A DNA stretch of 64,000 nt, taken from the NCBI GenBank assembly GCA_020746995.1, contig JAGPXD010000001.1, positions 992,001 through 1,056,000 of the forward strand. The letters are read 5' to 3'. The position numbers and the translations under genes are program-made. The notes under the pieces were generated by a model. The model was not told the origin of the DNA. It worked only from the letters and a program-made list of their open reading frames with translations, and made no database searches. Positions within the stretch are counted from its first letter, which is position 1, and each line of letters starts with the position of its first letter. Shown piece after piece: positions 47,840 to 57,425 of the stretch. The stretch is from Plectosphaerella cucumerina. Lineage: Eukaryota; Ascomycota; Sordariomycetes; Glomerellales; Plectosphaerellaceae.

Positions 47840-48469
47840 ATGAAGTTCTCCCTCGTTACATTTCTCCTCTCCACCACTGCCATCGTTGCGGCAAAGCCTG
47901 TCTCTCTCAACTCTACTACCACAACCGACAAGCCCACTGCCACTGGCGTGCCTCAAGCAGCCCAGACTCTCTACCCATCCCTTCAAGTCCGTTTCAAGTC
48001 CAAGGAGCCAAACACTCTTGCCCGCCACACAAACACCGGCCATCTCCTCAGCAACCCCAACGAGGAAGTCCACACAGCTGTCCTCTTCGAAGTCTCCGAG
48101 GCCCAGGTGGCCGGCAAAACCTGCCGCTTCGTCTTCCGTCTCTCTCAGGATGACTGGGCCATCGGTCCTGGCAACTCACCTGCTCAATTCGACATCTACC
48201 GCTGGGGCGGATGCCTTAACGACGACTATGCTTGGTCGACTCGTCCGGCCCCAGTAATCCACTCCGGGACTGTTACACCCAAGAAGGGACAAGAGGCCGT
48301 CTGGAGTTCAATCGACATGAGGGCGTGGCCATCGGAGCCGTACCTGGGATCGTCGCCGGATTTCCCCTGCCAGAGTGGCGAGCTTAGCTTTGAGATGGTT
48401 GCAACACCCGGAAGCAACATTGGCTGGACCAACGGCAGGGGCGGTGGATTGAGCCTTGTCGTTGTTTAG
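47840..48469 (+). CDS. Secreted But2-domain protein (209 aa)
   Basis: A single exon with a clear signal peptide (MKFSLVTFLLSTTAIVAAKP, cleavage about residue 18-19). A short Thr/Ser linker follows, then one beta-rich domain with VHTAVLFEVSEAQVAGKTCRFVFRL and a Cys-bearing second half. This fits the But2 C-terminal domain common in secreted fungal proteins, named after the fission yeast But2 protein. Such proteins are extracellular and of unknown function; some are discussed as effector or cell-surface proteins. The gene is intact although remnants lie on both sides of it. There are two Cys pairs at most. Confidence 0.8.
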   Translation: MKFSLVTFLLSTTAIVAAKPVSLNSTTTTDKPTATGVPQAAQTLYPSLQVRFKSKEPNTLARHTNTGHLLSNPNEEVHTAVLFEVSEAQVAGKTCRFVFRLSQDDWAIGPGNSPAQFDIYRWGGCLNDDYAWSTRPAPVIHSGTVTPKKGQEAVWSSIDMRAWPSEPYLGSSPDFPCQSGELSFEMVATPGSNIGWTNGRGGGLSLVVV

Positions 48470-48740
48470 ATCCACGGGCTGTTTCTTGGCATTGGAGCGT
48501 TCTGCAGTATTAGCATGCTGCATAGCAACAGGTTCGACCTCGGTTCAGGTCTAGTAGACATCACCAGCAATCAATTTCTGTCATCTTTCTACCTGAATAT
48601 CATCTTCCAATGCCAATCACCCCCTAGTGACATGCCCTTGAAACCGCAGAATCCAGGAGCTTCACCATTTACGCAGCGCTTGGCCAACGTCGGTCCCTTG
48701 AGCCGCAGCACTATCGATGTCAAGCGCGTTTGCCTCCGAG

Positions 48741-49250
48741 TCAGCCATGTCCCACACCATGCACAATCTCCAAAGCCACATCGACACCGACCGCCCTCAG
48801 CTTCTCCGCCGCGTTCGTGCTCTGACTGATTCGACCAAATCCTCTGCCATTCCGTGCACGAGAGCAGTCGGGGGATAGTCCTTAGTCAGACCAAAGACGA
48901 CCGGAAAAACTTTCGATGCTCGGGCTTGATCACTTCCCCGCCCGACTCCCTGATCTGCTGAGAAAGCCCCGGGACTCCGGTGATAATCTCTGGGAATAGT
49001 GCAAGTTGCTTGATGGCGGTAATCCGCATCCACTCGGCAATTTCGCCCTTTGTGTCGATGGTGTAGACACATTTCAACTGTGGACGACAGTCGACCGTAC
49101 CCTCCATCAGAGACTGTCTAACCCAAAGGAGCGACGGAGGAGCGGGTCATTGGCGGATGGGAGGAGACGCGCAGACTCGGCGGAGCTCATGACAAACCAC
49201 GACGCGAGGAGTGGTATAAAGACCGGAGGGACGCCCGGCTGGCCTGGTTT
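48741..49250 (-). pseudogene. Alpha/beta-hydrolase remnant with several frameshifts
   Basis: On the minus strand three frames carry successive parts of one protein. One gives CVYTIDTKGEIAEWMRITA and FPEIITGVPGLSQQIRESGG (from 49107). The next gives FPVVFGLTKDYPPTALVHGMAEDLV, the typical strand-6 'PPT..hG..D' region of alpha/beta hydrolases. The third gives STNAAEKLRAVGVDVALEIV then HGVGHG, the strand-8 region with the catalytic-His position, ending at TGA 48741-48743. Two frame changes occur in about 150 bases without introns. A further upstream frame (LPSANDPLLRRSFGLDSL, ending at a stop near 49107) may be the same gene. The nucleophile region is missing. The upstream limit is approximate. 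Confidence 0.65.
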
Positions 49251-49335
49251 CCAACTTTCCCTTCTACATAACGCAAGCCTACTAACGAGAGCCAATTTTT
49301 CCACTTGTTCCATCTTTGGCCCGCACTTGGAGAGT

Positions 49336-49350
49336 GATCGTAACACGATC
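49336..49350. repeat. 6-bp perfect inverted repeat with 3-nt loop just before the capsid-like ORF
   Basis: GATCGT, loop AAC, ACGATC, ending 14 nt before the ATG at 49365. It could form a small hairpin in the leader. The loop is too short for a typical rolling-circle nonanucleotide origin, so I do not call it one. Confidence 0.4.
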
Positions 49351-49364
49351 GAACGGAGTGAGCA

Positions 49365-50258
49365 ATGGCCTACTACAAGCAGTACGGATCTGGGTATCGA
49401 GGCGGTAGCCGGAGTGCGGGGCGGTTCTCTTCCCGTCCTCGTTCGTACACGACCAGTTGCGGGAGGGTATCCCGAACGGTGTACGGGTATTCGCGAGCAA
49501 GCGGAGGGGCGCGGAGCAGCATAGCCTCACCAGTTGTCAAGTACGGAGACCCTATGCATGCGTATTTCACCACGATCCCCATCCCTCTCTATGATCAGGG
49601 GCCCTCGACTGGAGCGAACTACCTGGTGGTTCCGTTGTCCGGGTGTGTGGACAGTGTGCTGCAGAATGCGAAGAAGACGAGAGTCTATGTCGCCGGTTTT
49701 CGGCTGGAGGCCGATGTGCGCTTCTCTAGGCGTCTGCGTTGTTTTGTTCAGAGCGTCCAAACTTGTGTCAAGGACGGGGAGGGTCAGGTCCTCTTGAGTG
49801 CTGGGTCAATGCAGGGCGAGTTCGACCCGGGTCAGCAGGGTCTCATGAGTATGGAAGACCCGCGCCTCCAACAGCTTAGAGAACCCTTATACACACGCCT
49901 CGGGAACGACGGGACGCTTTTCGGTGCCGATGTAAAGTCTGGTGCGCCTTTCCGTCCGGGCGTGAAGCTCCAGAAGGATGGAGGGACAGAGAAGATCGGG
50001 ACGCGGGGACGTGTCGAGACGGAGCTGGGGCGAGGCAACCTTGGGGCGACGACATCGATGGAAACGGAGAGGCTATCGGCCTATATTCCTGTAAAGGGCT
50101 TGTACACGATGGGGACCGATAGGCGTGATGTTCTTCTCATTGGCCTTCGGGCGAAGACGATTCTGAACCTTCCCAACGCGGAGGTTGTTACGGGAAGGCG
50201 CGTCGGACTTCTGGAGAATGTTCGGGTCATCGTATACATGCGTTCGAAGATGACTTGA
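49365..50258 (+). CDS. Intron-less capsid-like protein, candidate endogenous CRESS-DNA-virus-derived gene (297 aa)
   Basis: An intact ATG-to-TGA frame. The first 55 residues are Tyr/Ser/Gly/Arg-rich and basic (about ten Arg, almost no acids), like the nucleic-acid-binding arm of small capsid proteins. The rest is beta-strand-like and regular. ANYLVVPLSGCVDSV and TRVYVAGFRLEADVRF come early, and the chain ends in a hydrophobic strand VRVIVYMRSK. That order resembles jelly-roll coat proteins of gemini-/genomovirus-type circular ssDNA viruses (inference; no search was run). Codon use favours G- and T-ending codons (GGG, CGG, GTG, CGT), unlike the C-ending bias of neighbouring genes, and there is no intron. 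No replication-protein sequence is seen in the window. It sits between a hydrolase remnant and a tRNA gene, a typical landing zone. It could instead be a lineage-specific orphan gene. Confidence 0.55.
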   Translation: MAYYKQYGSGYRGGSRSAGRFSSRPRSYTTSCGRVSRTVYGYSRASGGARSSIASPVVKYGDPMHAYFTTIPIPLYDQGPSTGANYLVVPLSGCVDSVLQNAKKTRVYVAGFRLEADVRFSRRLRCFVQSVQTCVKDGEGQVLLSAGSMQGEFDPGQQGLMSMEDPRLQQLREPLYTRLGNDGTLFGADVKSGAPFRPGVKLQKDGGTEKIGTRGRVETELGRGNLGATTSMETERLSAYIPVKGLYTMGTDRRDVLLIGLRAKTILNLPNAEVVTGRRVGLLENVRVIVYMRSKMT

Positions 50259-50705
50259 TTGGGTTTGCGGTCTTTTTTTCCTAGAGTCTTGGTTAGTAGT
50301 AGTAGTGGCTTTCTAGTTGAGTAATTCAACCTGTTGAAATGAGTATGATCGGAGTGCTTGTGATAACGAACTTTGACTACTACCTTTATGTATCGACAAA
50401 GACGCCCGTATTATCATACTGCCACCACCACAGCAGGAGCTAAGCGATGAAGGCATTACCCTGGCACTATATACGCACTATACTGTGGTTTCACTCAGGA
50501 CGCCCTTCCAGAACTGCTTGGGAAAAAACGCCGGTACGGGATTATTTTGAAAATTCCCCGGCTTTCATACTCTTAGAAACTCGGCTTTGTCGGGGCACGT
50601 TTCAGTCCGAGTCGTGATATTGACTGGGCGCCGATGTGAGATCACGTGCCTTATTTCGTTACTTACTGAAAACTAACGGACTGCCATTGCGCCAGAAACA
50701 CCTTA
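50259..50705. other. AT-richer spacer between the capsid-like gene and the tRNA gene
   Basis: 447 bases, noticeably more AT-rich than most of the window. A short (TAG)n run lies near 50298, and GAAAATTCCCCGG-like sequence near 50549. I see no reading frame and no origin-like stem-loop. If the capsid-like gene is viral, part of this may be its 3' flank. Confidence 0.45.
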
Positions 50706-50789
50706 GGCCGCCTAGCGCAATGGTAGCGCGTCAGTTTTCGGCTTTAAATCGCTCACTGAAGGTTGCAGGTTCGAGTCCTGCGGCGGTCG
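50706..50789 (+). tRNA. tRNA-Arg (anticodon TCG), with a 12-nt intron
   Basis: A full cloverleaf can be drawn. The acceptor is GGCCGCC with GGCGGTC (one G-U pair), D stem GCGC/GCGC with loop AATGGTA, anticodon stem TCAGT/ACTGA, T stem GCAGG/CCTGC with loop TTCGAGT, and discriminator G. The anticodon loop is 19 nt. Removing 12 nt (CTTTAAATCGCT) one base after the anticodon leaves TTTCGGC, placing TCG at positions 34-36, which reads the Arg codon CGA. Confidence 0.9.
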
Positions 50790-52271
50790 AGCATACGAAA
50801 GATCCCACACGGCCAACATGATCATATGATTGCTCTTTTTGCACATCATTTTGTTCGCCCGCACACACTCTACCTCATGCTGACCATTTGGGAGCCTTAT
50901 AGCACGTGTGGGTGGTTTAATTTGCGTTTTTGGGTTGAGTCCAGGTACTATCAGAGGGATTTGGCCGCATCTGTGAGACTGTGCCAGTAACGTTTTTTTT
51001 TTGTCTCAAGGGTTTCACCAGAGTCTTTATCAGTACACTGGACTACTAGCTTTAAACCCTGCGCGACTTTAGGTTAAGCAAGATGTCTTCATCGGCTTCC
51101 AGGAAGCCATATCCCACGTGGCCGGCACGGCGAATCAAGACGTGAGGAGGCGCGCGGCGAGTCCGAGGCTGGGCCTCAACCGTCAGGGCGGGCCTTTAGG
51201 GTTGGAGAATGGCCATCCACAGACCGCCATGTCGCGGGCGCCTCGGGCCTCTAGCAGATATGACATGACATCCCAGGCGAGGCGGGCGGCTGCAGGACAG
51301 GGCGGCATTGTGTGGCCGCAGACTGCAGGCCGGTGGACGTCAGAGGTCCCGGGGACAGGTCAAGGTCGGGATCACCGAAGGGCCCCTGCTCCCCGCACTT
51401 CCATCTGGTGGTTGTGACTGGGAGCTCGGCGTCGGCGAGATGATTGCTGGGGCAGATGCAGCCAGTGTCTGTGCGCTTGTGCGTCTGCAGGCCCCATTAC
51501 CGGGCATGTCTGGTCGATTTTACATGTCAGAGTCCTGGAGAAAAGCAGCATGCGAAACACATTGAAGCATGCGTCTCTCGTCACTTCGCCAGGGATCCAT
51601 CTTGCGCCCTGTGTCTCTTGTATAGATAGATGCATTTCTGTACCTCCCATCAGCTCTCCCCCTCAAGCCCATTCAACCTCTCGTCTCCTCGTTGAAAAGA
51701 CGGGACGACAATCGGCAGTCGGCAGTCGGCAGGCTACAGGACGAAACAAGAGGGCGGACGAGGCAGCTGCGCCAGCCCAGCCCGTCAAGCCGGCGCTAGT
51801 CCCCGCCAAAGTACCTTTTCCTACCATCCTCACAGAATAGGTACAAGCCAAACTTACCTTACCTCCCTCGCCTTGGCTCTGGTCTCCCCGTCCGGGTTGC
51901 GACGAAGAGGAAAGGGCTGCGCTGCGACTGCGACGGGACGGCCGCCCTTTGTCTCTGATGCGCCGCCGCTTCAATTGAACCTGTCCCGTCGGTCGCTCAC
52001 AATCTTCACCTCTCATCCCAACGCTATCTACTCATCCACGCGACGCGACGCCTGCCTCAGCACTATCTTCTCCAGACGACTCGACTCGACGACAACGCTT
52101 CGGGCGCACTGGCAGCTGCATCGACTTGACTCGACTCAACCGCCCTCGACATCCCCCCGGCAGCCCGCGCAACTTGAACACCCTGCTTCCGTCGTCATCC
52201 CAAGACTCGGGACCGACTTGAACCTCCCCCGTCGCACGGCATTCCGCGTCGCATGCGCGCACCGGGCCACC
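50790..52271. other. Intergenic, about 1.5 kb: tRNA 3' flank and phosphodiesterase promoter/5' UTR
   Basis: A T-run (51-class polymerase III terminator type) lies near 50993-51001. From about 51,640 on, the sequence is CT-rich with repeated TCGACTCGACT-type words, typical of a fungal 5' leader. The open frames here lack motifs. Confidence 0.5.
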
Positions 52272-54312
52272 ATGGTGGGCCGTGAGAATGGGACCTCGAC
52301 AGCGCACCGCGCCCCGGCCCTGCAGGTCATCGTCTTGGTACGTTTCCGTCCTCCGTCACTCCCCGTCCCCCGGGTCTCCCCAGTTCTTTCCTCCCGCCCG
52401 GCTCGCTTCACGCCGCCGGACGGCTGTGAGATGTGACACGGCCGGCCTCCCCCCTCCGAACTTCCCCTCTGCTAGGTGCGGCCCCTGCTAACCTCGCCAG
52501 GGCTCCGGCGGCGGCCCGCTCGAGAACAACACATCATCCTTCCTGGTCCGCTCCCTAGCCGCAAAGTGGCAGAGGGGCTCGCTCGTCTCCGTCGATGCTG
52601 GCGTCCACCTCGCACCCATCCTTAAGATCCTCCAAGAGACCCAGCCCCCGGATCTCGCCAGTCTGCCTCTCCCGCACGTCCTCCAGGATGGGCCCTTTGC
52701 CGGCCTCGAGCTGGAGTCGCCCCACGCCATCAAGAACGCCGCTGCCATCAACCTCGACTTGCTCGAGACATTTCTCATCACTCACCCGCATCTTGATCAC
52801 ATCAGTGCCCTCGTCGTCAACACATCGGCCCTCCCCGGCGGTCCCCGCGCCAAAAAGGTCGCCGGCCTGCCCATGACCATCGAGGCCCTCAAGAACCACG
52901 TCTTCAACAACGTCCTCTGGCCTAATTTGTCAGACGAGAACCAGGGCGCCGGACTCATCACCTACCTCCGCCTCGTCGACGGCGGAAGCCCTGCCATGGG
53001 CCAGGGGCATGGCAAAGGCTACGTCGAGGTCGGCCTGCATCTCTGTGTGAAAGCTGCTTCCATCTCACATGGTGCCCCCGTCGACGTCACCCGCCCGGCA
53101 CGCGGCTCACACTCCTCTGCCACAGGCACACCAGTCCGCTACTCATCCTTCGACGCCTCCTCCATGACACCCTCGCACTCGCAGACGCAGCTCCACCAGC
53201 AGCAGCACCAGTACCACCACCATGGCCACGGCTCACATCCGCACCACCCCCATCACGCCCTGCACAACTCCCACATCGCTTCGCCCCGGTCCATCCAGCA
53301 ACCCTCGCCCTCCCTCGTCCCAGGCCACCGCGCCTCCTCTTTCCCTCTGGCAGGCTTCGGCAGCAGTGCCGCCGCCCCCGCTCCCCCCGGCACCCCAGGC
53401 CAGTCCATGCCCATGCTGGGCGAGCCGCAGCTCCCCCTGGCCCCCGTGTACGACTCGACGGCCTACTTCCTGCGCGACTCCAAGACCGGCTCCGAAGTCC
53501 TCATGTTCGGCGACGTCGAGCCCGACCGCCTCTCCCCCTTCCCCCGCAACCGCGGCATCTGGGAGGAGGCCGCCCCCAAAATCGCCCGCGGCGACCTCCG
53601 CGCCATCTTCATAGAGTGCAGCTACGACGACAGCCACCCGGACGATTACATGTTTGGCCACCTCAAGCCGGAATACATCGCCGACGAAATGCGCACCCTC
53701 GCCGAGCTCGTCGATCTGTGCAGGAATCCCCTGGAAGCCACCCTCCCCGACGGCGCCCGCGACAGGGATGCCATGGCCGCGACGCCACCCTCCGGGCCGA
53801 TGCTGCTCCAGTCGTTTCGGGATAAGAAGCGGAAGCGCCAGAACTCAAACGTCCCCGGCCAGCTGTTCCGGCGCAGGACGGGAGACAGCGGCGGCGAGGC
53901 CGTCAGCCCAAAGACGTGCCGCGGCCGTAACGACTCGGCCGTCAGCGGCGAGCTGGACCTCGCCGCTCCGGCGTCAGCACCCGCCTCGGCACCGGGCCCC
54001 TCCCACACACCGCACCTCGCCACCCCCACAGCAGAACTCACCCTCCGCGACGTCGAAGCCCGCGACCCCACACAGCCCGCCGACCTCGCCGCCGCAGACA
54101 GTATCCTCGAAGACGAAGCCGATGCCGCGGCAGACGCCATGCGCGCCCCCCCCCTCGATGGCCTGCGCGTCGTCATCATACATATCAAGGATACCCTCGA
54201 CGGCACAGACCAGGGGGCCCGTATCCTCGACGAGCTGCGCGAGCATGAGGCAGAGCAGCCCACGGGGGTGGAGTATATCATTTCAAAGCCGGGGATGAGT
54301 ATTCTCATTTAG
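52272..54312 (+). CDS. PDE1: Class II cyclic-nucleotide phosphodiesterase (low-affinity cAMP PDE) (625 aa, 2 exons)
   Basis: Exon 1 is 52272-52337 and exon 2 is 52501-54312, with a 163-nt intron (GTACGT...CCAG, branch GCTAAC). The protein begins VIVLGSGGGPLENNTSSFLVRS across the splice. The class II metal signature THPHLDHISALVVN follows near residue 107. Other conserved blocks are MTIEALKNHVFNN, the strand GSEVLMFGDVEPD, and IFIECSYDDSHPDDYMFGHLKPEYI. This metallo-beta-lactamase-fold enzyme hydrolyses cAMP to AMP and dampens PKA signalling. Two long insertions, one His/Gln/Ser-rich (about residues 205-310) and one acidic/Pro/Ala-rich (about 430-555), enlarge it beyond yeast Pde1 (369 aa), as in other filamentous fungi. 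Confidence 0.93.
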
Positions 54313-54559
54313 GGGGAAGCTCCCAGGCGGGATATATCGCGATGTGAGGAAAGGAAAGAGGGGGAGCACGTCACTTTGCAGCAAAACGGCCCGCGTGCCC
54401 GGCTGGCGTTTGGGAAGCGAGGGGAGGGCGCGAGCTTTCGGATTTTTGTGATTTGAGTTTGATTTGGAAATGAAATCTTGGACAGCAAAATGATGAGCTT
54501 CCTTCGTGAGAGTCATGATATTCAGTCTACAAGGGCATAGGCCACGACAGCAAAAATAC

Positions 54560-54643
54560 TGACCACCGCAGGGCTCGAACCTGCAACCTCCTGATGAAAC
54601 TACTGATCGTAGTCAGATACTCTGCCAATTGAGCCAGGCGGCC
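54560..54643 (-). tRNA. tRNA-Arg (anticodon ACG), with an 11-nt intron
   Basis: On the minus strand the acceptor is GGCCGCC with GGTGGTC (two G-U pairs), D stem GCTC/GAGT, anticodon stem TCTGA/TCAGG (one wobble pair), T stem GCAGG/CCTGC with loop TTCGAGC, and discriminator A. The anticodon loop is 18 nt. Removing 11 nt (TCAGTAGTTTC) leaves CTACGAA, so the anticodon is ACG, which after inosine modification reads CGU, CGC and CGA. Acceptor and T arms are near-identical to those of the other tRNA-Arg gene 3.8 kb away. Confidence 0.9.
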
Positions 54644-54848
54644 TATTTGATGAGAAATTGTTGGATAGGCAAGAATATGATGGTGGTGGCGCTAGGAAAA
54701 GTCTGCACGTTGGTGTGGGCGCCGGTGTGGGGCGCGGAACGGACGACACCATGGAAGTTGGGAAGCTGGCATTGTCAGGGGTACTGGTCTTTCGCTACGG
54801 CTGCTAATTCCCCCTTTCTCTCTATCCACATTTTGTTCTCCTCAAGTT

Positions 54849-57425
54849 TCAAGAAACACCTCGCAAGTCTGTGTTCACGACGAGGTCATCCCGCCCCTTG
54901 AGGTGGACCACAATAGTCAAGCCCTCGATGCCCAGACCCTCATCGGCCCCCGTGTCATCCGCTCCAGAGACCTCGTGGCTCTGGGCTCCCTCGCGTAGCA
55001 CCTTCTCCGCCTTGAGCTGCCGTACCTCGGCCGTGAGGTCCATGTACCGTGTCCGCCATGCGCACGTGTGGTTTGGCGGCATGATGGGCACAGGGCTGAG
55101 CATGTCTTCTCCCCTTTCCACCCTTCGCTCGGCAACCGGTTCCGCCGGCGGCGAGAACTTGCCTATGCTTGAGTCGGATGCGAGCGCCTCTTCCACCTCG
55201 GCGACTGTCAGAGGCCGCTTCTGGTAGGCCTTGGGTCGGTACGGAAGGAATAGCTCGTCCGGATCGTATGGCTGCCCTGGAACCGGCGTGCCAGGATGGG
55301 AGCTGTGCGAAGCCCTGGCATCTCCGTCTGGTTCCTCACTTTCTGGGTGTGCCATACCGGGACTGCAGTTGACGCACCCCTTTTGTCCGTTCCTACCTCC
55401 GCCGGCCTGTGAATTTTCCGACTCTTCCTGCTCGGGCCTGGTGACCTTGCGAAGTTGACGGCGACGGAACTCGGGCTCCTCATGTGCAGCGTGACGAGGA
55501 ATGTCACTCATCTTTTCGATTCTCCGCAAAGGTTTGTGATGCCAGGGAAGGCCTTGTGGTTTGCCCTCTGAGCGAGGCGCCTCAGCTTCGGCATGCTTGT
55601 GGACTGGCGTCTGCTTCTGTGGTGTCGCCATGCCACTGCTCATGAGCGGCGACGAGGCAGGGCGCTTCGGTTGATCCTGGACTGGCTGTACTGTTTCAAT
55701 CTGGTGCAGGCTCTCCCGTGGGTTGCCTGGAGCTTTCTCGGCCTTCAGGAGCCACGCCGGAGTTTTTGAGAGGCGGACCTTGGGAACTGGCACTCCTTCG
55801 GCCGGGGAGTCCAGGCTGATTGTGTGAGACCGAGGCCAGCTCTTGATCCGATCTAGCGGATCTTTCCCAATTGTATGGCTCTTTGGTCGACCCGTAACGG
55901 GTAGGGTAGGATCGACGCTGATGCTGTGAGGAGCCCGCAGAGCCGATGGGGATATCGATGTTCCGAGACTGGACATGCGCGAGGCCGTCCTGGGCCTGGT
56001 CTGCTCAGGGTCCCGCTCCTCAGAAGCCGGGTGCTCGTGATTTACAGCAGCACCCGCAGCCAGATGCTCCATGATGTGCTTTGTGTTTTGGAGGTCTTCG
56101 GCATGATGGTAGAGTTCGTCAATCTTCTTCTCGATGGAATTCATCGATTTGCAATGTGGCTCCTCCTCGGGTCCAGGGCATGCCTCGAGCGTCCCGAGCT
56201 CTCCCACCGCGGCTGCTGAAACTGACTCCTCATGTACCTCGTGTCGCCCTTCATGCGGACTATGTGCCACCGACGTTGCAACAGATCGGTGTGCGGACAC
56301 GGCCCTCTGGCTCGGAAGGCAGTCGGAGAGTCTGGTGGCCTTGCGTGGCCGTGCCGGGGTCGGGGCCAGCTTCGGTTTCGCGGCGGCCCCCTTGATTCTC
56401 TGATCTGCCAAGACGAAAGGGTTGTTTCGCACAGCAACCGCGCTGTTGATGCCCTGAAGTGGCTTCTTGGGCGTCGAAGGAACGTCCAAGGGACTCTTGG
56501 CCACATCTTGCTCCTCAGCCAGGGGCGTCATGTCTCTTGGCTTTGGCGTCCTGTCGGCCACGCTCTTAATATTTTGAGTGGCGGCCGCAGCATTGGGCTC
56601 CGGTTCGACATGATGACCAGCCACTTCGCTTGTACACTTGACGCAGGTTGAGTGTCCGCACGACGGGCAAAACTTGCGGGAGGTAACTGGTGCACCGCAT
56701 GAGTGGCACACTCTGACAACGGTGCTGATGCTCTTGTGTCCGTCGATTGCGGTTGGTCCCGTGTCTTCGTCGTCCGAGAGCTAGCCGGACGGTCTGTCGA
56801 TGCCAAACTCATCAAAGATATCTCGGGCATCCCGGCGACGGAGAGTCGAGGTGCTTGGAGGGTAGTCGGTGGACTCGATGGAGACCAAGGTCTGGCCGGA
56901 TGCTTGTCTTGAAGAAGACTCGACTGCACGTAGATCGGGCATCGTGAGGGCTGGCCTGAGCCCCGAATCCCGGCCACCCTGTTGGGCCGAGCGAAGTTGC
57001 ATGGCTGATGCCGTCGAGCGAAGATATGCCATTGACAAGTCGTGATCTCGTGGCCCATGGGGCTTCCGCCCACCGCGGCCACGGAACCATAGCTCCGTCA
57101 GCCCGTGGTCCTCCCGGTGATTCTTGCGCCCATGGGGCATGCCTAAAAAAGCATGCTCGTTCGGTGGTGGGATGTACTCTTCGACGTATCGGTTCCGCTG
57201 AGCCGGCTGTGCGAACGTCCTTTCTGGCCGGCGCCCCTAGCCCTGCCACGTATTCTCACGCTCTCTCTCTTCCCACAGCTCTGAAACCTGCGGCTCCGTA
57301 AGCTGACGGATACGGGCGGAAACAACGCCTTTGGGAGTTATGACGGAAGACAGGCTTGACCGGCCGGGCGTTGCTGTCGGCGTGATGGTGCCGTCGTCGT
57401 CATCGTCAATGAAAGGAGCGGTCAT
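54849..57425 (-). CDS. Zinc-ribbon / coiled-coil protein gene interrupted by two in-frame TAG codons
   Basis: One frame runs from the ATG at 57425 (or 57452) to the stop at 54849, broken by TAG at 57237-57239 and at 56781-56783. The first can be removed by a phase-0 intron starting GTTTCA at about 57287 and ending CTAG or GCACAG. For the second I find only a very weak donor (CC|GTCCGG, 78 nt). Otherwise coding continues straight through, ..IDRPSG-stop-LSDDEDTG.., where Trp (TGG) would be natural. Domains are an acidic N-terminus, the motif NRYVEEYIPPPNEHAF, a zinc ribbon (CHSCGAPVTSRKFCPSCGHS then CVKC), a long Ser/Pro/Arg disordered middle, and a short C-terminal coiled coil (YMDLTAEVRQLKAEKVL). 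Function unknown. It may be mis-spliced in my reading, or carry a real nonsense mutation. Confidence 0.55.

Noticed and set aside
49215..49220. TATAAA as promoter of the capsid-like gene
   Set aside because: It lies 145 bp upstream in a plausible place, but inside sequence that still reads as hydrolase remnant on the other strand. It could be chance, so it was not annotated.
43953..50258. Repeat-induced point mutation as cause of the gene decay
   Set aside because: RIP would give AT-rich DNA with many TpA changes. The remnants are GC-rich, and mostly frameshifts and truncations were seen.
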